From Pseudoips prasinana (Eukaryota > Arthropoda > Insecta > Lepidoptera > Nolidae), in assembly GCA_951640165.1 (NCBI GenBank), contig OX621253.1, positions 12,480,001 through 12,544,000 on the forward strand: DNA of 64,000 nucleotides. Direction: 5' to 3'. The notes under the pieces are model-generated. The model made no database searches and was not told where the DNA came from. It saw only the letters and a list, made by a program, of their open reading frames with translations. The position numbers and the translations under genes are program-made. This document shows, piece by piece, positions 1 through 7,867 of the stretch; position 1 is the first letter of the stretch; every line of letters starts with the position of its first letter.

Positions 1-126
1 TTACCACTACCAATATGATAGAGAAAGATTGGGAAGAGATGTGTATTGTAAAACTTGCTACAACTCTGTCACTAAGCTGCCTACATACCGGTAACCCTGC
101 CAGCAAGGAATTTACTATTAATAATA

Positions 127-1407
127 GGTCTTTACCTATGAAATTGCCGTTTTGTATGAAAAAATTTAAACGAATTTTTTTCATGAATTTTTTTATTTGT
201 ATTAATCGAAGTAATCACCCATGCAATCAATGCATCTTTGCCATCGCAGTGGCAGTTTATTGATGCCCTTCTTAAAGAAATCAGCTGGACGGGAGGCAAC
301 AAATTCTTCAAAGGCATTTTGTACTGCCTCTCGGGTATTGAATTTTTTTCCCGCCAAGAAGTTATCCAAATTCTGGAAAAAGTAGTAGTCTGTAGGCGCA
401 AGGTCTGGTGAGTAGGGCGGATGACGGAGAGCTTCCAACCCCAGTTCTTGCAACTTGGAGACCGTCTGCTGTGCAGTATGAGGTCGCGCGTTGTCGTGCA
501 GGAGCAGCGGAGACGAGCGATTGACCAATGCTGGTTGGAGATGCGCCAGCTTCTCCATCATTGTGCTCAGTTCTTCACAGTACACATCTGCAGTAATGCT
601 CACCCCGTTTGGTAAGAAGCTGTGATGAATCACACCGGCGCTAGACCACCAAACAGTGACCATCACTTTTCTAGGGGTAAGTTTTCGTTTAGGGCATTGT
701 TTAGGTGCTGAACCAGGATCCAGCCAACTTGCTGAGCGCTTGCGGTTATCAAACAGAATCCATTTTTCATCGCAGGTAACAATGCGGTTCAAAATTCCTT
801 CATTTGTGTGTCTGTTGAGCAGTGCAAGGCACGTCTCGACGCGTACTTCGCGCTGGCGATCATTGAGTTCGTGGGGCACCCATTTGTCAAGCTTTTTACC
901 TTGCCAATTTGACGCAAATGGACCAATATTGTTTTGACGCTAACGTCGAAAGCTGCTGCTAATTCAGCCGTAGATTGTGTATCATCAGCTTCCACAACCG
1001 CCTTTAATTCGTCATTGTCGACCAAAGTCTTCGGACGACCGCGAGGTTCATTTTTCAGGTCGAAATTTCCAGAACGGAAGCGAGCAAACCAATAACAGGT
1101 GGTGCGTTGGTTTGTAGTGTTAGCTCCGTAAACATCGTTGATGTTGCGTGCCGCTTGTGCCGCGTTGCTGCCACGACGGTACTCATATTCCATAATTACT
1201 CGAATTTTTAACGTATCCATGATGACGAAAAAGATTGAAATGCGATGAAAATGTAACACTAATCAATAAAGAAATGACTACTTTTGGAAAAAAGAATCCA
1301 TGTTTTTAAAATAAAATTAATTTGAAATTAGAATTCTTAGCCAAACAAAAATTATTTTGATTTGAAATGGCCAGTACTGCAGAACGGCAATTTCATAGGT
1401 AAAGACC
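127..1407 (-). mobile_element. mariner transposon, copy 1 (inverted relative to copy 2)
   Basis: A 1,281-bp mariner element lies here. Both ends carry the same terminal inverted repeat of about 28 bp (GGTCTTTACCTATGAAATTG, then CCGTTYTG), and each end abuts a TA dinucleotide (125-126 and 1408-1409), the usual mariner target duplication. The inside is almost base-for-base the same as the element at 36298-37579, read on the opposite strand. The copy is complete at its ends but its transposase is frameshifted. It lies upstream of DTD1 exon 2, so it probably sits in the first intron or 5' region of that gene. Confidence 0.95.
202..1259 (-). pseudogene. mariner transposase (DD34D), disrupted by one-base deletion
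   Basis: This is the transposase of mariner copy 1. It cuts and pastes the element using a D,D,D catalytic triad. The N-terminal half (helix-turn-helix region, 789-1259) and the C-terminal half (202-879) are in different frames. Against the intact copy at 36485-37504 the break is a single missing A: the A run after GGCAAGGT is five long here (plus-strand T run 893-897) and six long there. The C-terminal half still has TCDEKW, HDNARPHT and YSPDLAPTD, with 34 residues between the last two Asp. One other clear protein change is PLRW for PLRL near the C-terminus. The likely original start is the Met at 1220, giving a protein of about 339 residues, normal for mariner. It cannot make a full transposase, though its ends could be moved by the intact copy. 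Confidence 0.93.
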
Positions 1408-1760
1408 TAATATTACCATTTCTAAAAATATTAACACTGCTGTAATTTCATTGTGCTATATTTTGCATATGAAAATGAACAATGTAAAGCAAATCTACAC
1501 ACAAAATACACAAAAAAATTTATCACCTATCTTCTAAATATATAAAAATTAATGTTTGTCTGTATGTCCATTATAGAATCGTGAACTATGCATTTGATCA
1601 TATGATGATTTGCAGCAAAGTGTTGTGTAAGAGCTCACAATGGTTTCTGAGACTTCGACAGAAGGTGCCACTATTGTTCCAATGAATTTCTGGCATAGCA
1701 ACGTGCATAGAGTACTCCTAATACAAGAATACATTCGTTTTTGATCAACTAATGCAATTT

Positions 1761-2016
1761 TATAATAATAATAATAATATCTAGGGACAATGTCACACAG
1801 GTCATCCTAGCCCCAAACTAAGCAAAGCTTGTACTATGGGTACCAGGCGACGATATACATACTTATATAGATAGATAAATACTTATATACATCGAAAACA
1901 TCCATGACTCAGAAACAAATATTCGTGCTCATCACACAAATATTTGCACTTACCGGGATTCGAACCCAGGACCACCAGCTTCGTAGGCAGGAGCACTACC
2001 AACTAGGCTATGGTGA
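1761..2016 (-). mobile_element. tRNA-derived SINE, family A
   Basis: Read on the minus strand, the element starts with a tRNA-like head (GGCTATGG/GGTCACC type, box B GGGTTCGAATCCCGG), then AAATATTTGTGTGATGAGCA, a CTATATAAGTATG segment, a CCTGGTACCCATAGTACAAG segment and an (ATT)n tail on the plus-strand left. Two further full copies occur at 22830-23086 and 43138-43406. Confidence 0.9.
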
Positions 2017-2041
2017 TTTTATAGACATCTTTAAAGGGAAA

Positions 2042-2152
2042 TGTATAAATTTAATTGCGGGTGGGAATCAAACCCACGATCATGGAGTATACGTGCCCAT
2101 ATGCATTAACAGCTTTGTCACCGCACTGTGGTTCTGATACTCGAATTTATAC
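2042..2152 (-). mobile_element. tRNA-like repeat with inverted TGTATAAATT ends, family E
   Basis: The tRNA-like core has a box B (GTGGGTTTGATTCCCACCC on the minus strand) and is bounded by TGTATAAATT on one side and its inverse AATTTATACA on the other. Related copies are at 4719-4826 and 21487-21580. It is adjacent to the family A SINE at 1761-2016. Confidence 0.7.
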
Positions 2153-2378
2153 AATCCATTTGATATTTCTTAATGCACTTTAGACGCTTTTAACGCCATC
2201 TTACCGAAACCTACATAGCTCAGAAATACTCAGAATGCATTTTGTTTGGACCAAAAAACTATTTAACATAATAATATATTACAAATTGGTTTTCTTTAAT
2301 TTGTTCAGTTTCATGGGTAGATAATATTCCTAATGTTTCTTTCACTATTAATGTTAGACTATATTTATAATTTTTCAG

Positions 2379-2469
2379 TAAACAATGAAATCATCAGCAG
2401 TATTGAACAAGGTATCTGTGTATTTATTGGAATATGTAATACTGATACCAAGAAGGATATGGAATACAT
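2379..2469 (+). CDS. DTD1: D-aminoacyl-tRNA deacylase 1, exon 2 (partial gene)
   Basis: DTD removes D-amino acids wrongly attached to tRNA (it hydrolyses D-aminoacyl-tRNA, and glycine mischarged on tRNA-Ala) and acts as a homodimer in the cytosol. This exon encodes residues NNEIISSIEQGICVFIGI and onward to DMEY, which match the second strand and GxGxxVxxGI segment of the family. It is preceded by a pyrimidine-rich TTTTTCAG acceptor and followed by a GTAAGT donor. The exon is 91 bp: two bases complete a split Val codon from exon 1 and two bases (AT) start a codon finished in exon 3. Exon 1, which should encode roughly the first 15-20 residues (MxAxxQRVxxAxV in relatives), is not visible between position 1 and 2378, so it probably lies left of the window. 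The identification rests on the four joined exons together and is firm. Confidence 0.92.
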
Positions 2470-2642
2470 GTAAGTATATCTAAATGTTTTCATACAATCT
2501 GTGTTCTTAAATATTTATATTATTATGCCATATGTACCTAGAAATATACACTACAAACATGTTCTGACTATTTACAAGTGCATTTTAAACTCTAGGTATG
2601 TGAATAAAAACCTTTTTTATTTTAAGAACTTAATTTAGGATC

Positions 2643-2711
2643 AGATCTTTGGGGGAGGCCTTAGCCCAACAGTGGGAGTCTTTTGACAGATATGATGATG
2701 ATGAAGATCTT
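2643..2711 (+). mobile_element. very short RTE-type LINE 3' tail insertion
   Basis: About 55 bp of the RTE 3' end (GGGGGAGGCCTTAGCCCAAC, then AGTGGGAGTC...GATGATGATG) lie between two copies of AGATCTT (2643-2649 and 2705-2711), which looks like the target duplication. It is in DTD1 intron 2. Confidence 0.7.
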
Positions 2712-2829
2712 ATTTTAATGAGAGTGCCAATTCTTATGCTATTTATGCCTAGAAATAAATTGGATGGAGATAAAAAGTTGTACTGCAGTTTTATAATACC
2801 TTTTTTCTGAGATTTATTGGAAACAACTC

Positions 2830-3250
2830 CTTTTCACTCAGTCTCCCAACGCCCAGTGTAGGTCACACTTAAAAGAACCTTCAAATTTCCATCCCATAAA
2901 ACTGATTTCTTCTGCTACTATTTTACTATTCAGGCAGTGAGGTTGTGGAACTCTCTTGCGCCTAAAAATTGAAATTGTAATACTATTTACCAATTTGATA
3001 AAAGAACACTAATTATTTTCACCTTAAATATATGTATTCTTATGTAGTTTATTATTTTATTTATGTATATGTGTATTTTTTATATGTATGTACATACATA
3101 TATCATCCAAAGCACATATATTACGGTGTTTCAAAATCTCATCTTGCAGGTCTACTGGAAGCTATTTTACTTTATGTGAGAAATAAGTAGTACCCTTGAT
3201 GAAATATCTTGTATTGTATTTTACTTTATGTGTGTAAATAAATTACAATT
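2830..3250 (+). mobile_element. degraded non-LTR retrotransposon 3' end (RT C-terminus)
   Basis: A short stretch can be read as KTDFFCYYFT followed by IQAVRLWNSLAP, the conserved C-terminal motif (xxxxLWNxLP) of Jockey/CR1-group reverse transcriptases, after which the sequence becomes AT-rich with TATGTATGTA repeats. No long frame is left. It lies in DTD1 intron 2. Confidence 0.55.
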
Positions 3251-3285
3251 TACCTTAACTTAAATTTATTTAAATTTTATTGCAG

Positions 3286-3412
3286 TGTCCATAAAATATT
3301 AAGTGTAAAGTTGTTTGATGATGAATCCAGTAAGAAATGGAAGAAGAGTGTTGTGGACAAGCAGTTAGAAGTGTTGTGTGTCAGTCAGTTCACACTGTAC
3401 AACACATGGAAA
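3286..3412 (+). CDS. DTD1: D-aminoacyl-tRNA deacylase 1, exon 3
   Basis: This 127-bp exon encodes IVHKILSVKLFDDESSKKWK, then KSVVDKQLEVLCVSQFTLYN and TWK. It holds SQFTL, one of the two signature motifs that line the DTD active site. The acceptor is TTATTGCAG and the donor is GTAAGT right after TGG AAA, so the intron to exon 4 is phase 0. The first base completes an Ile codon begun in exon 2. Relatives have QFTL followed by about three residues and KGNKPDFH, and here the exon 3-4 joint (TWK/GNKPDFHHAM) reproduces that. Nothing in the exon is broken. Confidence 0.94.
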
Positions 3413-3674
3413 GTAAGTGCCGATGTTTATTACTCTTATAATTGACACCTAGTAGTAAAAACTGTACACATCCAAATAAAAAAAGAAGAAACTACTCTTA
3501 TATAGGACTGCTTTGCCTAGTGTACTCTTTATGGTCGTGTGTGCTAGCCCGTCCCATGAGGCCTTAGGTACTAGACTATAATAATAAATACTAGAGTATA
3601 ATATGTCATATTAAGACTGCCATGGCCGAAATTCCACCAGGAAGAGTTTATTGTGTAAGAAGTTGTATATGTTT

Positions 3675-3925
3675 CATAATCATCATCATGTCAGCGAAAG
3701 TACGTCCACAGCTGGACAAGAGCCTCCCCAAATAATGGGGGGATATGCCATAATTCCCACGCTTGGCAGACGGGTTGGTGATCACAGTTTGATGGTCATA
3801 GTTCACAGAAAAACGCTGCTGCCCATTCTATGATAGGTATTCCCTCGGTCGATTTCTACGCCCACCCCAGGAGATGAGATGGGGTGATGATATTCTATGC
3901 CGTCACCACACAGCAGTATATGTAT
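3675..3925 (-). mobile_element. LINE 3' untranslated tail, degraded
   Basis: On the minus strand this reads CCCATCTCATC...CGTCTGCCAAGCGTGGGAAT...GGGGAGGCT...TCCAGCTGTGGACGTAC...GACATGATGATG, the same dispersed tail seen at 54745-54985 (-), 34970-35090 (+), 56495-56650 (+) and, amplified, at 12905-13560 (+). It sits in DTD1 intron 3. Confidence 0.7.
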
Positions 3926-4004
3926 ACTATTGTGATATTTGCTATGGCTTAGCTGGAAGGCGCTCATACATTATACTTTCATAAATGATGCTACAGTAAC
4001 GTGA

Positions 4005-4085
4005 AGTCCACGTCAGGTTAGGTTTAGTCGATGCTGACACCTTTTGCGGGTGGTATGCATTCCCCCTGCCTTATCAAAAAAGTTG
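4005..4085 (+). mobile_element. poly(A) LINE 3' end fragment
   Basis: The segment AGTCCACGTCAGGTTAGGTT...TAGTCGATGCTGACA...GCGGGTGGTATGCAT ending in an A run matches the better preserved insertion at 43751-43917 (opposite strand). It is a truncated non-LTR tail. Confidence 0.6.
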
Positions 4086-4156
4086 TAACAGTTTGAAGGA
4101 GTACCTAACCAAATAATGCAGTATTCTTAAATGAAGAACGCAGTACTTATTTTTTT

Positions 4157-4306
4157 GCGGCGTGCTTTTCAAACATATAATAGATGGACACAAATTACAT
4201 CCAGACTCAGAACAACTATTTATGAGTCACACAAATAGCTGTATGACTCGGGACTCGAACCCGCGACACGAAGAGCGAGGCGACTGTCTTAGCCGCTGCG
4301 CCATAA
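4157..4306 (-). mobile_element. tRNA-derived SINE, family C
   Basis: The minus strand has the head TGGCGCAGCGGCTAAGACAG, box B GCGGGTTCGAGTCCCGAG and the body GTGTGACTCATAAATAG...GTAATTTGTGTCCATCTATTATATGTTTG. It lies in DTD1 intron 3. The best full copy is at 53429-53620. Confidence 0.85.
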
Positions 4307-4374
4307 ACTTTAACTTCCTGGTCAGTGTCACAGAGATTGAATGTTCTATTATATCATTACTTACTTAGTAACCA

Positions 4375-4625
4375 TAGGCGCAACCAATAAAGCAACTAGA
4401 CTCGCGGTCATTCCATTCATAGGTGACCGCCAAAGTGGTTTAATTTGTGAGCGACTCCGTGTTTCGGAGGGCACGTTAAGCTGACGGTTCCGGTTGTAAA
4501 CATTAGGCAACAGTCGTTAAGCCATGTCAGAGGTGTACTGGGTGGCTTGAACAACTCTGACACTAGGGTAGCCACTGCCCATACGATAAATAAGTTTTCT
4601 GTGGTTCATCTGCCAAGATGTAGAT
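4375..4625 (+). repeat. dispersed repeat, unresolved class, copy 1
   Basis: The stretch CTCGCGGTCATTCCATTCAT...GGTGACCGCC...AAAGTGGTTTAATTTGTGAG...TAAGCCATGTCAGAGG...CTTGAACAACTCTGACACTA...CCACTGCCCATAC recurs at 34440-34640 with about the same order and spacing. It could be a LINE tail or a SINE; no coding frame or clear RNA polymerase III box is visible. Confidence 0.75.
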
Positions 4626-4718
4626 AGAGAGAGATATGATAAAGTAGGTAACTTTTTATCCTTATGTTAGGTAGAATAATTCATACTTATTGTTAATGGC
4701 AATGGATCATCAAATGGT

Positions 4719-4826
4719 TTGTATAAATTCGATTCCATTTCATTACTACGGTGCGGTGGCTGATCAGTTAACGCGCATGGGGCCGGCTACCCCGTGGTTC
4801 GTGGTTCCCGCACTTATATTTATACA
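4719..4826 (+). mobile_element. tRNA-like repeat with inverted TGTATAAATT ends, family E
   Basis: The element starts TTGTATAAATTCGATT and ends ATATTTATACAACAAATT, with a GTGCGGTGGCTGATCAGTTA tRNA-like core and a weakened box B. It sits in DTD1 intron 3, about 100 bp before exon 4. Confidence 0.65.
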
Positions 4827-4930
4827 ACAAATTTTAATGATCTGTAATATTCACTGAAAATCTTTAGTGTGGTTTTATAACTCTAATGTGTTTCTTGAAG
4901 TATAATTTAGTTATATTTCTTAATTTCCAG

Positions 4931-5039
4931 GGCAACAAACCTGATTTTCATCATGCGATGCCGGGAGACAAATCTAAAGAATTTTATGAAACATTTCTCC
5001 AAATGTTAAAAGATGCTTACCAGACAGATAAAATTAAAG
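4931..5039 (+). CDS. DTD1: D-aminoacyl-tRNA deacylase 1, exon 4
   Basis: This 109-bp exon follows the acceptor TAATTTCCAG and encodes GNKPDFHHAMPGDKSKEFYE, then TFLQMLKDAYQTDKIK, the conserved GNxPDFxxAM segment and the helix of DTD. It ends one base into a codon (donor GTGTGT at 5040), which exon 5 completes as Asp. A family C SINE begins only 41 bp beyond the donor. There are no frame breaks. Confidence 0.93.
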
Positions 5040-5080
5040 GTGTGTATTGTTTAAAGTTCGAATTAGATTTTTTTATGTTA

Positions 5081-5270
5081 AAAAGACAACGCCCGCAAGA
5101 ATCTAATCCCTGTGTCGCGGGGTGCATTACAAACATATAATAGACGGACACAAATTACATCCCGACTCAGAACGACTATTAATGGGTCACACAAATAGTT
5201 GTCCGACGTGAGACTCAAACCCGCGACACGAAGCGGCGAGGCGATTGTCTTAGCCGCTGCGCCACACGTG
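5081..5270 (-). mobile_element. tRNA-derived SINE, family C, nearly full length
   Basis: The minus strand runs from GTGGCGCAGCGGCTAAGACA (head) through the box B region (GCGGGTTTGAGTCTCACG) and GTCCGTCTATTATATGTTTG to CGGGCGTTGTCTTT. It lies in DTD1 intron 4, 41 bp after exon 4. Confidence 0.88.
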
Positions 5271-5539
5271 CAGTCATAAAGTGATAAAATTAATAAAATG
5301 AGTGTCCTAAAATACCTAGGGCACAGAATCATATCCACACATGTCAGTAAGTCCAAAGGAACTATTCCTATCCACCACTGCAACTTATGAAGTCTATCAG
5401 CAGCGGTACAAAGTCAAAATGCTTACAGGGATGAGAGGCAGGAACACAGAGTTGAATCCCCTTACTACTTTAATCAGAAATAAAAAGGATAAACTTAGGG
5501 ATTTCAAGTAAATCCCTAATCCCGATATATTCTTCATAA

Positions 5540-5890
5540 ATGGTCGCCTGTTAGGGTACTTATGTCAGGGTACTTATGACCTGGCCTCTCTTGAAAACAC
5601 GTCTGACTTAGTCAGATAATTTTCGACGAGGTTTTCCCCTTCTGGCTGTACTATTCACATGGCCAGGTATACTTGATACTTGATTTTTCAATTTCTTTCA
5701 TTCATCCCAGCATTATACAATCTTTGTGATCTTTTACACCACGGCGCTCTCTTACCTCAGTATTTCGTATTCTGACTATCAAAGTACTCGTCTGTCCACA
5801 CAAATATCTCAAAGCATTCATTTCCACTGCATTTATTGTTTTTCTGCCATACCCAACTTTTTTCCATACATTAAAGTTGGCACTAACTCT
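5540..5890 (-). mobile_element. degraded LINE reverse transcriptase C-terminus (family Y)
   Basis: On the minus strand a broken frame reads NAVEMNALRYLCGQTSTLIV, then RIRNTEVRERRGVKD. This is the AVEMNxLRxxxG...RxRNxxVRERxGVKD motif after the RT domain of a non-LTR element common in Lepidoptera. Further relics of the same family are at 24370-24790 (-) and 47755-47905 (+). It is in DTD1 intron 4. Confidence 0.7.
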
Positions 5891-5984
5891 TCATCATGAC
5901 CGACCAGTCGAGTATTTTTTGAGACTTGGCGACTTGTTTTTGCATTAAGATACTATTATATTTAAAACTAATTATGTTTTTCAG

Positions 5985-6154
5985 ACGGCCAGTTCGCTGC
6001 CTACATGCAAGTCAGCATACAAAATGATGGTCCGGTTACCTTTGAAATAGAATCTCCGGCGAACTTACCGACGAAAGAGAGGCGAAGTAATGGATCTAAA
6101 CAAGATAACGATAGTAAAACGGAAGGGAATGTTGATGTACCATTTAATTCATAG
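5985..6154 (+). CDS. DTD1: D-aminoacyl-tRNA deacylase 1, terminal exon 5
   Basis: This exon follows the acceptor ATGTTTTTCAG. It completes an Asp codon, giving DGQFAAYMQVSIQNDGPVTF then EIESP. NDGPVT is the NxGPVT motif whose Gly-cisPro pair screens out L-amino acids in DTD. The frame runs on through a polar tail (about 33 residues, rich in Lys, Asn, Ser and Asp) to TAG at 6152-6154. An ATTAAA at 6175-6180 may be the poly(A) signal. Exons 2-5 give about 164 residues, to which the unseen exon 1 should add some 15-20. A Helitron starts 72 bp after the stop. The polar tail is a usual feature of animal DTD1 and is poorly conserved. Confidence 0.93.
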
Positions 6155-6225
6155 AGTTATTAAGTATTTATTGTATTAAAATTAATTATAAACAATACTT
6201 ATGGATGTTTATGTATTTCATTTAA

Positions 6226-6693
6226 TCTATATATATAAAAATCAATGCCACTTTTCGTTGTAATGTTATAACTCAACTACGCCTTTACCGATTTGGCTAA
6301 TTTTGGTCTTGAATTATTCGTGGAAGTCCAGGGAAGGTTTGTACGTAGAGAAAATTAAAAAAAAAAGTCTTGAAAAAGTGTAAAATAAACATCTTTTAGC
6401 AATTTAAAATATTTTTTTTGTTTGATATATATAAAAATCAATGCCACTTTTCGTTGTAATGTTATAACTCAACTACGCCTTTACCGATTTGGCTAATTTT
6501 GGTCTTGAATTATTCGTGGAAGTCCAGGGAAGGTTTGTACGTAGAGAAAATTTAAAAAAAAAGTCTTGAAAAAGTGTAAAATCAACATCTTTTAGCAATT
6601 TAAAATATTTTTTTTGTTTGAATTAATGAACTTAATAATCATATATTTTATTACTTTGCCTTATACGTAGCGAAGCACGTACCGTGCCGCTAG
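6226..6693 (+). mobile_element. non-autonomous Helitron with internal tandem duplication
   Basis: The element begins with TC after an A and ends with CTAG before a T. Just before the end is a hairpin GCACG-TAC-CGTGC (6675-6687). The text TTGGCTAATTTTGGTCTTGA and GTGGAAGTCCAGGGAAGG is typical of small lepidopteran Helitrons. A 197-bp block is present twice in tandem (about 6229-6425 and 6426-6622) with only a few differences. There is no coding capacity. Confidence 0.85.
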
Positions 6694-6749
6694 TTATGTA
6701 TAAATAAACACAGTATTTATATATTATGTTTATGTTAGTTTAGCCAGAA

Positions 6750-7005
6750 GAATTTCCAAGCTGAAGTGGCAGTGGGCAGGGTATATTATAGCTCGTAGAA
6801 ACGACGGCCGCTGGGGCAGAAAGGTTCTCGAGTGGTGACCACGAACCGGAAGACGCAGCAGGCCCCCTACAAGATGGACTGATGATCTTGTGAGGGTCGC
6901 TGGTAGTCGCTGGATGCGGGTAGCACAAGACCGGCAATTGTGGAGATTTTTGGGGGAGGCCTGAATCCAGCAGTGGGCAACTTTCGGCTGATAAGATGAT
7001 CATGA
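6750..7005 (+). mobile_element. RTE-type LINE C-terminus and tail, degraded
   Basis: The plus strand reads KLKWQWAGYI, RRNDGRWGRKVLEW, then a stop, then PRTGRR...PPTRWTDDLVRVAGSRW and MRVAQDRQLWRFLGEA, then stops and IQQWATFG. This is the C-terminus of RTE-clade endonuclease-reverse transcriptases, with at least two stops and a small deletion, followed by the tail CCAGCAGTGGGCAACTTTCG and GATGATCATGATC. Confidence 0.85.
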
Positions 7006-7867
7006 TCTAAGTTTAAGTAAGAACGTCTTTATCTGTTTAAGATAACACTTTGAAATATAATAATAGTGGAATACACTGCAGATAATCACTTTTCCGTTCC
7101 TAGTCTTTTGGTTCATCCAATAGTTGTACTGAAGAGATCGCTTTATGCGATATACCGCCGATGATACATCTATTTAAAATGCTGAATATGTTTTTTACAT
7201 GATGTATTGTTTCGGTACATAAACTTCGTAAGGTAGATAGACTACGTTCTATCCATGTCCTATAATATTAAATTTGGCCATACTATTCATATCCGTTAGA
7301 AAGAGAATGATAATTTTTGACAACCTTAGCTAATATTGCAAAACATTGTATGCTTTAGGTATTTAAGAATGATGGTTTCAATCATATCGGTGGGATCAAA
7401 TCATAATTAATAATATAATAATAATAACTTTATTTCCAGAAAGTACAATTTCACTTAAGACTAAATCCATACATTTGGTTATTTCTAATCTGTAAAAATT
7501 GTACACTACGCAGGTTGTGATCCTCTGACACCCAAGCTAAGATTAAACTTGTGTTATGGGTGCCAGGGCTCTCTCTTAATCCAATTTCCTAATGAATACA
7601 ATTATTATTAATTGAGTGTCTGCGAATTTAGGAATAATCAATTAGTTATGAGTGTATTTAGAAGAAGTGAAATTAATATTAATAAATTAATTAATACAAG
7701 ATTTTTACATATAAACTAATTAAGATTACAATAAAGCCTCTATGCTTAAAAGTGTGTATGTAAGGGTGTGTAAGGGGGTGTGTGAGAGGGTGTGTACATG
7801 TGTGTATGTGTGAGGGTGAGAGGGTGTGTTTGAATGTGTGTGAGGTGGTGAACTGTGACTGGATATA

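Noticed and set aside
1904..2137. 77-codon plus-strand frame
   Set aside because: It is the reverse side of SINE families A and E; the GIRTQDHQ reading comes from the tRNA box B. The same shadow occurs at 43292-43477.
7745..7855. GT-rich run as a functional element
   Set aside because: Simple low-complexity sequence in the LINE 3' UTR.
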